Positions 9,060 through 17,869 of a DNA stretch of 64,000 nt are shown here, piece by piece. Source of the stretch: Aestuariivivens sediminicola (GTDB lineage Bacteria; Bacteroidota; Bacteroidia; Flavobacteriales; Flavobacteriaceae); the NCBI RefSeq assembly GCF_022662015.1, contig NZ_JAKMCM010000004.1, positions 1-64,000 of the forward strand. The letters are read 5' to 3'. The notes beneath the pieces were generated by a model that was not told the origin of the DNA, made no database searches, and worked only from the letters and a program-made list of their open reading frames with translations. Within the stretch, counting starts at the first letter, position 1. Each line of letters begins with the position of its first letter. Both the position numbers and the translations under genes were made by a program.

Positions 9060-10358
9060 ATGAACTACTACAGCCTAAATAAAAAAGCAGCACTTTCTTC
9101 TTTTAAAAATGCCGTAATAAAGGGCCTGGCACCGGATAAGGGATTGTATTTTCCTGAGCGTATCACGCCCCTGCCGCAGGATTTCTTTAACAGCTTAGAC
9201 AGCATGTCTCATGCAGATATTGCCTATGAAGCCATCAAACAGTTTGTCTTCCCTGAAATACCTGAAAAGGATCTAAGGCAGATTGTAGCATCAACCTTAT
9301 CATTTGATTTTCCTGTGGTCACCCTTAACGACCACATCTCTACATTAGAGCTGTTTCATGGTCCCACCATGGCCTTCAAGGATGTGGGGGCCCGTTTTAT
9401 GGCGCGGTGTTTAGGGTATTTTAATCAGGATAACACTCAGGAGGTCACCGTTTTAGTGGCGACCTCAGGAGATACCGGAGGCGCTGTAGCCAACGGATTT
9501 TTAGGTGTAAAGGGCGTCAATGTGGTCATATTGTATCCCAGTGGTAAGGTCAGCGAAATACAGGAAAAGCAGCTCACTACCCTGGGTCAGAACATCAGGG
9601 CATTGGAAGTTGATGGTACCTTTGATGATTGCCAGACCATGGTGAAACGCGCATTTCTGGATGACAGCTTAACCAGGAACATGCAACTCACCTCTGCCAA
9701 TTCCATTAATGTGGCACGCTGGTTGCCGCAAATGTTCTACTTTATGTTTGCCTACAGGCACTTGTATAAAACATACGACGACATCGTGTTTTCTGTGCCC
9801 AGTGGTAATTTTGGTAACATCTGTGCCGGGATGATGGCGCAGCAACTGGGTTTGCCCATACACCATTTTATTGCATCAAACAATGTGAACAATGTGGTGA
9901 CCCGCTATTTAATATCAGAGTTGTATGAACCGAGGCCTTCGGTGCAGACCATAAGCAACGCCATGGATGTGGGTGCCCCCAGTAATTTTATTCGCATCCA
10001 GGAAATTTATAAGAACAAATTCGACACGCTTAAGGAGCATTTGTATTCCTACAGCTTCACGGATGATGAAACCAGGGCGGCCATGCTAGAACTATATAAC
10101 ACCTTCGGTTATGTGGCAGATCCTCATGGTGCTGTGGGTTATTTGGGTTCCAAAGCCTATCTGAAGGACCATCCCGATGCCCATTGTGTGTTTTTGGAAA
10201 CGGCGCACCCCACTAAATTTTTGGATGTTGTTGAAGCGGTGATTAAAAAGGACCAGCCGCTCCCGGAACAGATACAGGCGGTGATGGATAAGGAGAAGGT
10301 ATCCGAAAAGATAACGACTTACGAGGACTTAAAAGCCTATTTGCTGACAAATTACTGA
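9060..10358 (+). CDS. thrC: Threonine synthase
   Basis: A PLP enzyme of 432 residues that converts O-phosphohomoserine to threonine, the last step of the pathway. The N-terminus YYSLNKKAALSSFKNAVIKGLAPDKGLYFP is typical of the longer, bacterial class. The PLP lysine is K107 in FHGPTMAFKDVGARFM. The phosphate-binding loop ATSGDTGGAVANGF follows at about residue 140, and SANSINVARWLPQ lies near 215. It is the last gene of thrA-thrB-thrC, and a strong hairpin lies about 85 bases after its stop. Confidence 0.97.
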   Translation: MNYYSLNKKAALSSFKNAVIKGLAPDKGLYFPERITPLPQDFFNSLDSMSHADIAYEAIKQFVFPEIPEKDLRQIVASTLSFDFPVVTLNDHISTLELFHGPTMAFKDVGARFMARCLGYFNQDNTQEVTVLVATSGDTGGAVANGFLGVKGVNVVILYPSGKVSEIQEKQLTTLGQNIRALEVDGTFDDCQTMVKRAFLDDSLTRNMQLTSANSINVARWLPQMFYFMFAYRHLYKTYDDIVFSVPSGNFGNICAGMMAQQLGLPIHHFIASNNVNNVVTRYLISELYEPRPSVQTISNAMDVGAPSNFIRIQEIYKNKFDTLKEHLYSYSFTDDETRAAMLELYNTFGYVADPHGAVGYLGSKAYLKDHPDAHCVFLETAHPTKFLDVVEAVIKKDQPLPEQIQAVMDKEKVSEKITTYEDLKAYLLTNY

Positions 10359-10422
10359 TTTGCAGTTACAGGTTCTGTGTTCTCTGCTGAGCGCTTTCTA
10401 ATTCTATAAGCACGATGCTTCC

Positions 10423-10483
10423 AAATTGTCCTGTGAATTTTTGAAATTGTCCTGTGAATTTTCAAAATTCACAGGACAATTTT
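10423..10483. terminator. Long perfect hairpin with a duplicated left arm (bidirectional terminator)
   Basis: AAATTGTCCTGTGAATTTT (10444-10462) and its exact reverse complement (10464-10482) form a 19-bp stem with almost no loop, flanked by A-rich and T-rich ends. It can terminate the thr operon and the convergent fucosidase gene. A second direct copy of the left arm lies at 10423-10441, so the right arm could also pair with that copy. Nothing else is seen in 10359-10585. Confidence 0.75.
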
Positions 10484-10585
10484 GATAACCCATGCCTACA
10501 AAAGCTAGAACACCTAAGGAAAGCATTTCAGCATTATGACTAGCGCTTTAAAGCTAAACACCAATTGATGTTTAGCCCTAAGGGG

Positions 10586-12946
10586 TCAGGGCTTGTAGGT
10601 CAGGGGTTCGTCCTTTGTTACAGCTATCGGTATCCTTTGATCCTTGTGAATCAGATGTATGCTTTGGTCAAAATCTGAACTGATAATGGCTTTCTCAAGT
10701 TCATGATCCTTCCAATGCAGGTCGAACGTTAAACCACCTCTGGCCTTTAAGCCTTTTATACAACCGTTCTTCCACGCTGTTGGTAAAGCAGGTAATACTC
10801 GAATGCCATTGGTTTCATGTGATTGTAATAATAGTTCCGCAACGCCTGCGGTATATCCGAAATTGCCGTCTATTTGAAATGGAGGGTGCAAATCGAACAA
10901 ATTGGTGCTCATGGATTTCTGCAGTAACAACTGAATGTGTTTATGAGCCATATCCCCATCCAGGAGTCGCGCACTGCAATTAATGAGCCATGCCCTGCTC
11001 CATCCCGTTCCTGCTCCACCATTCGCAAGGCGATAGTCCAGCGTTTTCCTGACCGCCTCAAACAATTCAGGGGTTTCATTTTGGGTTACATAATTCCCGG
11101 GATGGAATCCATATAAATGGGACATGTGTCTGTGACCGGGCTCAGGCTCGTCGTATTCTCTGTCCCATTCCAAAATGCGGCCATCACTGCCAATAACAAA
11201 TCCCGAACGCAGTTGTGATTTCTGAGAGGCAATAGTTTTGACAAAGGCGTTGTCTATATTCAAAATCTGGCATGCCCTCAGATAGTTGTCAAATACCTCG
11301 TAGATGATCTGTTGATCCATAGCGCTGCCCAGGCAGGTGGCCACGGATTTGCCTTCACTATTATAATAGCGGTTTTCAGGTGATGTAGAGGGTGCCGAGA
11401 TCAAAGATCCGTCCCTTGGATCTTCTATGAGCCAATCGCTGTAGAAAAGGGCCACTTCATGTAATGCAGGAAAGACGCGCTCTTTCAGGAAGGCCTGATC
11501 CCGGGTGAATTCATAATGCTGCCAGTAGTGCTGCATCAGCCAGCCCCCTGCTCCAACAGAACAGCCCCAATAGGCCGTGGGTGCACGCAACCAGGTGGGT
11601 ACCCATAAGTCGGTCGCATGAGGTATGAAGGTACCATTGCAACCAAAATTGGTACGCGCGGTGCTCTTCCCTGAAGCCACCAGCCGATCTATATAATCAA
11701 ATAATGGTGCATTGAGTTCGCCCAGGTGGGTCACATCGGCAAGCCAATAGTTCATCTGCAGATTGATGTTCAGATGATAATCGGCATTCCAGGGGGCATT
11801 GATGTGTTCGTTCCAAAGGCCCTGCAGGTTAGCCGGATTGGTACCGACCCGCGATGAGGAAATTAACAGATACCGGCCATACTGAAACAGCAGACTTTCC
11901 AGATTGGTGTCGACATGCCCCGCTTTTACGCGTTCCAATCGCTGATCTGTAGGGATGGAATCCAGCTGGTTGTCCTCAAGATGAAATGACAGTCTGGAAT
12001 ACAGGCTCTGGTAATCCTCAATATGTTCCTTTTCAAGGGCGTCGAAGGTTTGAGACGCCAGGGCTTGTAAATCCTTTTGGTTCTGACCTTCATAATCGTC
12101 GAAGTAATAGGAAGAATTCGATAGGATGTACAGGGTGGCCTTTCGGACGTCCTTGAGTTCCAGGTAGTCACTTCCCGATATCAGGGTCCCGCCTTCATGC
12201 CGCACTTTTAAACAGGTTTCAAATTGAACGCCGTCCAATAAGGGATAGGGTTCCGAATTAAAAAAACCCTCACGTTGGGTCACTTCACCCTTCATGACAA
12301 GTAGATCGGGATGTCTAACAACGGTCTCTGCCGTAGGAACGCCCTTATTCTGCGGTCGACTCAATCTTAATTTTGCGCTCAGGCCATTACTGTGATCCGT
12401 GCTCAACTCAACAGCGATGACACGCTTCGGGTGCGACACAAAAAACCTTTCTGTAACTGTATGATTATCTGATCTATAGCTTACTTTAGCTGTAGCCTTA
12501 CTTATATCCAAGGAACGTCTGTAGTCGGTGATACTATCATGTTCGAAATCGATGAAAAGGTCCCCTAGGGTCTGATGCGAGCGGACGACGCGTTTTCTCG
12601 AAAATTTAGCGACAAACAAACTGTCCGCCAGATCATTTTTCCCTTCAAAAAGGAGCCTTCTTATGGTGTTCAGGTCGTCTGGATTGCCTTCAGGATCATC
12701 CCAATCCTCCTTATCGGCCGGCCAAAGCGAATCGTCATTGAGTTGTATGCGTTCATGTGTTGGATGTCCGAATACCATGACCCCGAGGTGGCCATTTCCC
12801 AGTGGTAACGCCTCATTCCATTGTGTTGCGGGTTCGGTGTACCAAAGGACCTGTGATGGGGTTTCAGGAATTGATTCCTTACAGGAACAGAGCACAAGGA
12901 CTAATAGGGCTAAGACAGGTTTTATTCGTAAAATAAAGCTATGCAT
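10586..12946 (-). CDS. GH95 family glycoside hydrolase (alpha-L-fucosidase type), lipoprotein
   Basis: A 786-residue secreted enzyme of glycoside hydrolase family 95, which mostly removes alpha-1,2-linked L-fucose or L-galactose from glycans. The N-terminus is a lipoprotein signal (LVLVLCSC, lipidated Cys about 20-22). The N-terminal beta domain has ALPLGNGHLGVMVFG and ERIQLNDDSLW at about 47-75. The (alpha/alpha)6 domain shows HLNINLQMNYW (391-401) with the two catalytic-site Asn at 393 and 395, STSPEN with the probable acid Glu524, and FQIDGNFG with Asp693. All key residues known for family members are present. The final ~60 residues are a beta-sandwich. No SusC/SusD pair is near, so it is an isolated hydrolase. 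The substrate is not certain from sequence. Confidence 0.92.
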   Translation of the reverse strand: MHSFILRIKPVLALLVLVLCSCKESIPETPSQVLWYTEPATQWNEALPLGNGHLGVMVFGHPTHERIQLNDDSLWPADKEDWDDPEGNPDDLNTIRRLLFEGKNDLADSLFVAKFSRKRVVRSHQTLGDLFIDFEHDSITDYRRSLDISKATAKVSYRSDNHTVTERFFVSHPKRVIAVELSTDHSNGLSAKLRLSRPQNKGVPTAETVVRHPDLLVMKGEVTQREGFFNSEPYPLLDGVQFETCLKVRHEGGTLISGSDYLELKDVRKATLYILSNSSYYFDDYEGQNQKDLQALASQTFDALEKEHIEDYQSLYSRLSFHLEDNQLDSIPTDQRLERVKAGHVDTNLESLLFQYGRYLLISSSRVGTNPANLQGLWNEHINAPWNADYHLNINLQMNYWLADVTHLGELNAPLFDYIDRLVASGKSTARTNFGCNGTFIPHATDLWVPTWLRAPTAYWGCSVGAGGWLMQHYWQHYEFTRDQAFLKERVFPALHEVALFYSDWLIEDPRDGSLISAPSTSPENRYYNSEGKSVATCLGSAMDQQIIYEVFDNYLRACQILNIDNAFVKTIASQKSQLRSGFVIGSDGRILEWDREYDEPEPGHRHMSHLYGFHPGNYVTQNETPELFEAVRKTLDYRLANGGAGTGWSRAWLINCSARLLDGDMAHKHIQLLLQKSMSTNLFDLHPPFQIDGNFGYTAGVAELLLQSHETNGIRVLPALPTAWKNGCIKGLKARGGLTFDLHWKDHELEKAIISSDFDQSIHLIHKDQRIPIAVTKDEPLTYKP

Positions 12947-13223
12947 AAGAATGGACTTTTATCAGCAAGGTAAGCTATTCTCCCTGGAATTTAAGTGAAA
13001 ATCTGAAATTAATACATCGCATTTCACTTAGGGGAATGCAATAAAACATTACTTCCTATCAAGTTGCTGAATGGGGTTTACACATACCGTTCTTCTAGTA
13101 TGAACAGGAACCGAACACCTGTTATCCACAACGGCGTTACATCTCCCAACCGACCTTGTGTCTGCTTTTAGTCACATGAAGGACAGCGATTCAAAAATCA
13201 AACTGCACGACATCATGGTCCTG

Positions 13224-14831
13224 TTACTGTTTCATTATTTTTTTTGTAGTCCTACCCTCCGGGCTGCTCAAGGTTAAAAAATAGATGCCATTGGCCGTAT
13301 GGGATAGGTCCACAGTGTTCATCCCGGAGCCCAAAATCCCCTCATCGACAACTTTTCCCATGATGTTGACAATGGAATAACGGGCTTCAGCAGCAAGTCG
13401 CAAGTGTATGCTCTGACGTGTTGGATTTGGAAATAAGGCGATTTTATTTTCTGTAAACTCATCATTACTTAAGGTACAGTTCACCGCAAAGGTCACACCA
13501 TTATCGACCTGCCAGTCCGATTTGCCCTGAGCTAAGGCCACATCATCCACATCGACGCAGGTCAATGCGTTATCCCGAGCTCTTAACCTGGAGAAAATAC
13601 CAATGTTACCGGTTTTTAAATTCAGTGAAGTCAACAGATTCTGGTTACACCACAAAGTGACCAAACCTTGCAGGTTGCTCACATCAAGACTGGTCAATTC
13701 GTTAATTCCAACATCGACGTAATCAACATTCACATGATTTGGCAGAAAGGTTACATCACCTAACTTACTGCAGCAAAGCAGAACATCAATTAAGGTAGTC
13801 GTATCAGGCAACATGACCGAAGTGAGATTCGCATTCGAATTGCAGTTAATCAATTGAAGCATCATGTTTGAGGAGGCATCAACCGATGAAAAACCGTTTT
13901 CATATCCCCAAAATCTTTCCAAAGCACTGAGCATGGTAATATTGATGGAGGTTAAGGATGGGTTACCGCCACAATCCAATCTTTTAAGAAGGGTATTATT
14001 CGAGACATTCAAAGATGAAATTCCATTATAATAACAATATAAGGTTTCCAATTTGGTGAGCAAGTTTACATTTATTGCACCCAGAGGATTACTTCCACAG
14101 TCGAGATATACCAATTCCGTGTTATTTGTAAAGTCTAAAGACCCAATTGAATTATTATAACACCGTAAGGTCATCAAGTCCGGATTTCCGGAAATATCCA
14201 ATGTGTTCAGGTTGTTTCCATAACATACGAGGGTCTGTAAAAGTGCACATTGATCGATATCCAAGGAACTTACCCCCGAATTATGACACTGCAAATCCGT
14301 CAGGACGGTTTGATTTGTCAAATCCAATGCCCCGATATTACTCGTGTTATTATACACATGTAACACATCAAGTGCCGGGTAACCGGATACATTTAAACTG
14401 CTTAAATTATTATTTCCACAGCGCAATACCGTCAGAGTATTATTATTGGGAAGAACCAATAAATTACCGCCATTTCCAATGTTGTTGTTATTGCAATTGA
14501 TTTCGGTGAGCAAGGTGTTTTCAAACAAATCGAGGGCAATAAGGTTATTACTGCTGCAATCCAGGGTTTGTAAGCTTGTAAATCCCTCAATACCGGTTAA
14601 ATCGGAGATAAAATATCCGCTAACGTCTAAACTCGTCAGGTTCTCGATACTGCTTGTGAGCACCTGCTGGTCTTTGGTGGTATTGGTATCAATGTTTAAA
14701 TCTATAAGTGCCTGTTCAAAATTCCCATCAGGAATACAGGTATATCCCGGATCCGGCGTGCCTCCGGGGCATTGCGCATCGATTTGATAAGAGGCCATCA
14801 ATAAACATAATAGGAGTAGTCTTGTTTTCAT
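13224..14831 (-). CDS. Secreted leucine-rich-repeat protein with T9SS C-terminal sorting domain
   Basis: The signal peptide MKTRLLLLCLLMASYQIDAQ fixes the start at 14831; the frame is open 13 codons further upstream but without family support. After a short CxxGxFEQALIDL segment come about 17 repeats of the 'L..L.C..N.L..LDVS.N..L' type (about residues 60-440), forming an internalin-like LRR array rich in Asn and Cys. The C-terminal ~80 residues begin with ENKIALFPNPTRQSIHL and end in GIYFLTLSSPEGRTTKKIMKQ. This is a classic type A sorting domain (TIGR04183 style) for export and surface attachment by T9SS. Role in adhesion or protein binding is inferred; no enzyme motif is visible. Confidence 0.9.
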   Translation of the reverse strand: MKTRLLLLCLLMASYQIDAQCPGGTPDPGYTCIPDGNFEQALIDLNIDTNTTKDQQVLTSSIENLTSLDVSGYFISDLTGIEGFTSLQTLDCSSNNLIALDLFENTLLTEINCNNNNIGNGGNLLVLPNNNTLTVLRCGNNNLSSLNVSGYPALDVLHVYNNTSNIGALDLTNQTVLTDLQCHNSGVSSLDIDQCALLQTLVCYGNNLNTLDISGNPDLMTLRCYNNSIGSLDFTNNTELVYLDCGSNPLGAINVNLLTKLETLYCYYNGISSLNVSNNTLLKRLDCGGNPSLTSINITMLSALERFWGYENGFSSVDASSNMMLQLINCNSNANLTSVMLPDTTTLIDVLLCCSKLGDVTFLPNHVNVDYVDVGINELTSLDVSNLQGLVTLWCNQNLLTSLNLKTGNIGIFSRLRARDNALTCVDVDDVALAQGKSDWQVDNGVTFAVNCTLSNDEFTENKIALFPNPTRQSIHLRLAAEARYSIVNIMGKVVDEGILGSGMNTVDLSHTANGIYFLTLSSPEGRTTKKIMKQ

Positions 14832-14979
14832 AGTACAGTGGTTTAAAAGCGTTAATACCGACCATAACATGAAGCCAAATAGTAAACATATGAAGATAAA
14901 GGACTATTTCTGAAACGGCTATTAATCAGACCAATAGTGCTTGCAAGAGCTGTTCTAAGCTAAAAAAAAATAGGGAGAT

Positions 14980-15153
14980 GTGCAACAGGCTTTAAAAAAT
15001 ACTCTAAAAAAACGAGTCCGCATCCCAATGGCGGATGAAGTATTCAGATTTCGTTCCGGCGCCGATCCATTGATCAAATCCTTACGAGAGCGGGATCACA
15101 TTACAACATTGACCTTAATGCGCAAGTGCATTACCAAAGGCAGCACCTCATGA
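14980..15153 (+). pseudogene. Unrecognised short coding-like fragment
   Basis: From a GTG at 14980 the frame is open for 57 codons (contains PMADEVFRFRSGADPLIK and SLRERDHITTLTLMRKC). In a second frame, coding-like sequence continues to a TAG at about 15186 (HYNIDLNAQVHYQRQHLMKSG). The GC content and amino-acid composition look like genuine protein, and joining the two by a single frameshift would make a longer product. I do not recognise the family. It may be the remnant of a gene or of a mobile element. Confidence 0.25.
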
Positions 15154-15229
15154 AATCAGGCAAAGAAAAGGGTACACCACAATAGCATATTTAGTCTCTT
15201 TGAAAATTCCTTTTAAGGATTGAAAACGA

Positions 15230-15237
15230 TACATTTG
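15230..15237 (+). promoter_or_regulatory. Promoter -7 element for S1/P1 nuclease gene
   Basis: TACATTTG is an exact TAnnTTTG match 13 bases before the ATG at 15251. A TTTG lies 27 bases further upstream, longer than the usual 17-23. Confidence 0.45.
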
Positions 15238-15250
15238 CAAAAAAATAAAT

Positions 15251-16033
15251 ATGAAGCCTTTACGCATTTATCTGCTCTCTTTACTCTTACTATTTCCTGT
15301 ACTAATGAACGCTTCGGATGACCTCTGGGGACGTACCGGGCATCGCACCGTAGGCGTCATAGCGGATAATTATTTAAAAGGCAGAACGAAACGCGCTATA
15401 GCACGGCTCCTCAATCACACATCTCTGGCTCTGGTGTCTACCTACGCCGATGAAATTAAATCTGATGACCGATATGATAGATTCTACACCTGGCACTATA
15501 TCAACATGCCTTTGGAATCGACTTATGAAAGTTCTGACAAAAATCCTGAAGGGGATATGGTTACGGGTATTAACTATTGTATATCCGTTATTAAAGATGA
15601 TACGGCATCAATGGATGACAAAGCATTCTATTTAAAACTGCTCATTCATCTGATAGGTGACTTACATCAGCCTATGCATGTAGCTCTGGAAGAAGATCTC
15701 GGGGGTAACGATTTCAAGGTACAGTGGCATTATAAGGCTTCCAATTTGCATCGCGTGTGGGATAGCGAGATGATTGAAACATATGGAATGAGTTATTCTG
15801 AACTCGCTAAAAATGCGAATACATTGAGTAAAACTGAAGTGAAAGCCATTCAGGAAGGTTCTATCATCGATTGGGTAAATGAAACCCATCAGTTAACGAA
15901 ACAGGTGTATGCCTCCGTTGAACCAAATCAAAACCTGAGATATGCGTATTCCTATCGCTATTTTGATACGGTACGTCAGCAATTGCAGATCGCCGGAATC
16001 CGGTTGGCAAAAGTACTGAATGATTTATTTTAA
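15251..16033 (+). CDS. Secreted S1/P1-type zinc-dependent nuclease
   Basis: A 260-residue nuclease of the S1/P1 family, which cleaves single-stranded RNA and DNA and removes 3'-phosphates using a three-zinc centre. A signal peptide (about residues 1-21) is followed by DLWGRTGHRTVG. In the family the mature N-terminal Trp is itself a zinc ligand, here near residue 26, with a His ligand next to it. The core motif H133-L-I-G-D137-L-H-Q-P-M-H and the later GGNDFKVQWH and NLHRVWDSEMIE supply the other ligands. Length is normal. It is probably used to scavenge phosphate and nucleosides outside the cell. Its stop overlaps that of the convergent lpdA by 4 bases. Confidence 0.93.
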   Translation: MKPLRIYLLSLLLLFPVLMNASDDLWGRTGHRTVGVIADNYLKGRTKRAIARLLNHTSLALVSTYADEIKSDDRYDRFYTWHYINMPLESTYESSDKNPEGDMVTGINYCISVIKDDTASMDDKAFYLKLLIHLIGDLHQPMHVALEEDLGGNDFKVQWHYKASNLHRVWDSEMIETYGMSYSELAKNANTLSKTEVKAIQEGSIIDWVNETHQLTKQVYASVEPNQNLRYAYSYRYFDTVRQQLQIAGIRLAKVLNDLF

Positions 16034-17430
16034 ATATGCAAGGCCCTGTCCTCGGTTGCCGCCAAGGCGGCTTCCTTAATGGCTTCTGTAAAAGTGGGAT
16101 GGGCATGTGACATCCTGGAGACATCCTCAGCTGAGGCCCTGTATTCCATGGCGACAACCGCTTCTGCAATCATGTCGGCCGCCCGGGCACCAATCATGTG
16201 TACCCCTAAAATCTCATCGGTCGTCTTATCCGCTAAAACCTTTACGAATCCATCCGTATCCATACTGGCCCGACTGCGCCCCAGGGCACGCATTGGAAAC
16301 TGACCCGATTTATAGGCTATGCCCGCTTCTTTTAACTGCTCTTCGGTCTTTCCAACGGCGGCTACTTCCGGCCAGGTATAGACCACTCCGGGAATTAAGT
16401 TATAGTCGATATGCGGTTTCTGACCTGCAATCGTTTCGGCCACAAACACCCCTTCTTCCTCAGCTTTGTGCGCGAGCATCGCTCCCTTAACGACATCTCC
16501 TATGGCATAGATATTGGATGCCGTTGTTTGCAGATGGTCATTCACTTCTATCTGACCTCTATCATTGAGCTTAACACCTGCGGCCTCAGCTTGTAATCCA
16601 TCAGTATATGGGCGACGCCCCACGGAGACCAAACAATAGTCCCCTTTAAATTCGACCTCCTCCCCTTTCTTATTATCGGCTTTCACCACAACGGCATCTC
16701 CCTTAAGTTCGACTGATTTCACTTTATGAGCCGTATTGATATTAAATTTTGATTTCTTGAAGACCTTATTGAGCTCCCTGGAGAGACCTGAATCCATGGT
16801 GGGAATGATACGGTCCATATATTCCACAACGGTAACCTCTGACCCCAGGCGTTTGTACACCTGACCCAATTCCAGGCCAATCACACCACCGCCAATGACA
16901 ATCAAATGCTTTGGTATTTCCTTAAGTTTTAAGGCTTCGGTTGAGGTGATGATGCGTTCTTTGTCTATCTTGATAAAGGGTAAGCTGGACGGCTTGCTCC
17001 CTGTGGCTATAATGGTATGTTTAGCCTCAATTTCAGTGGATTCGTCTCCTGAAATCTGGATATGAGTCGCATCTTTAAAGCTACCCGTACCGTGATAGAC
17101 GTCAATTTTATTCTTCTTCATTAAAAAATCGATGCCCCCGGTGGTTTGATCGACCACCGCCTGTTTACGGGCAATCATCTTTTCAAGATTTACCTTTATC
17201 TCCCCCGGGATATCAATGCCATGTTCCTCAAAATGTTTTACGGCATCCTCATAATGATGCGATGAATCTAAAAGCGCCTTACTGGGTATGCATCCTACAT
17301 TTAAGCAGGTCCCACCCAGGGTGGTGTATTTTTCAATAATTGCGGTTTTCATGCCTAATTGTGCACAGCGTATGGCGGCCACATATCCTCCCGGACCGGA
17401 ACCTATTACAGCGACATCATATGAACTCAT
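16030..17430 (-). CDS. lpdA: Dihydrolipoyl dehydrogenase
   Basis: The FAD-dependent E3 component (466 residues) that reoxidises dihydrolipoamide in 2-oxoacid dehydrogenase complexes and the glycine cleavage system. It shows the FAD loop GSGPGGYVAA (10-20), the redox disulfide C42-L-N-V-G-C47, the NAD loop VIGGGVIGLELGQVYKRLG near residue 185, and the C-terminal HAHPTFTE (about 442-449) with the catalytic His-Glu pair. Length and motif order are standard. It is a single gene with its own good promoter. The complex it serves cannot be told from the window because no E1 or E2 gene is present. Confidence 0.96.
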   Translation of the reverse strand: MSSYDVAVIGSGPGGYVAAIRCAQLGMKTAIIEKYTTLGGTCLNVGCIPSKALLDSSHHYEDAVKHFEEHGIDIPGEIKVNLEKMIARKQAVVDQTTGGIDFLMKKNKIDVYHGTGSFKDATHIQISGDESTEIEAKHTIIATGSKPSSLPFIKIDKERIITSTEALKLKEIPKHLIVIGGGVIGLELGQVYKRLGSEVTVVEYMDRIIPTMDSGLSRELNKVFKKSKFNINTAHKVKSVELKGDAVVVKADNKKGEEVEFKGDYCLVSVGRRPYTDGLQAEAAGVKLNDRGQIEVNDHLQTTASNIYAIGDVVKGAMLAHKAEEEGVFVAETIAGQKPHIDYNLIPGVVYTWPEVAAVGKTEEQLKEAGIAYKSGQFPMRALGRSRASMDTDGFVKVLADKTTDEILGVHMIGARAADMIAEAVVAMEYRASAEDVSRMSHAHPTFTEAIKEAALAATEDRALHI

Positions 17431-17461
17431 AGTATCTAAAGGAATTTTAAAAATAGAAGTT

Positions 17462-17491
17462 CAAAAATACGAATGTTTTACGGGAAGACAA
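17462..17491 (-). promoter_or_regulatory. lpdA promoter
   Basis: Read on the minus strand: TTG (17491-17489), 19 bases, then TATTTTTG (17469-17462), a full match to the Bacteroidota pattern TTG-N17-23-TAnnTTTG. The -7 element ends 31 bases before the lpdA ATG. Confidence 0.7.
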
Positions 17492-17619
17492 GTAATAATA
17501 ACCATATATCAAAGGCATTTGCATAAAAAGTGATCAAATGGATTGAAAATAGAGGCCATCGGGTCATATCTTCAATTTTTTTGTATTTTAAGCATACACT
17601 AATTTAAATACCTATTATA

Positions 17620-17826
17620 ATGGACGACCATATTTACAAGATCGTGGAAATTGTTGGCACCTCCGAAACATCAAGTGATGATGCCATAAGGAACGCCTTG
17701 AAGCGCGCATCAAAAACCATTCAGAACTTACGTTGGTTCAAGGTTACCGATACCAGGGGAAGCATTAAAGAGGGTGCTGTGCAGCATTGGCAGGTGACCC
17801 TGAAGCTTGGTTTTACAATGCACTGA
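17620..17826 (+). CDS. Dodecin family flavin-binding protein
   Basis: A 68-residue protein matching dodecins, small dodecameric shells that store or buffer riboflavin, FMN or CoA-like ligands. The pattern IYKIVEIVGTSETSSDDAIRNALKRASKTIQNLRWFKVTD is diagnostic: a beta strand, a helix, then the aromatic W that stacks on the flavin (here in LRWFKV). It continues with GSIKEGAVQHWQVTLKLGF. Full length, and the start at 17620 gives the usual MxxHIYKIVEI. It is followed 43 bases later by smpB, which has its own promoter. Confidence 0.94.
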   Translation: MDDHIYKIVEIVGTSETSSDDAIRNALKRASKTIQNLRWFKVTDTRGSIKEGAVQHWQVTLKLGFTMH

Positions 17827-17834
17827 TATTTCGA

Positions 17835-17863
17835 TTGTAAAACATAAAATTTGCTTAGTTTTG
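17835..17863 (+). promoter_or_regulatory. smpB promoter (near-leaderless)
   Basis: TTG (17835-17837), 18 bases, then TAGTTTTG (17856-17863): a perfect match to TTG-N17-23-TAnnTTTG. The ATG of smpB is only 7 bases after the -7 element, so the transcript should start at or next to the start codon. Confidence 0.72.
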
Positions 17864-17869
17864 TGTGCC

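Larger units (their letters stand above)
14832..15250. other. Intergenic region upstream of the S1/P1 nuclease
   Basis: A 419-base gap between divergent genes. The left third is AT-rich. The middle (14980-15178) is richer in GC and looks like decayed coding sequence (see the separate entry). The right end carries a -7 element at 15230-15237. No inverted repeat strong enough for a terminator or operator was noticed. Confidence 0.4.

Noticed and set aside
14147-14787. Long plus-strand ORFs (117 and 113 codons) inside the LRR gene
   Set aside because: They are antisense shadows of the repeat array, and their composition follows the repeats.
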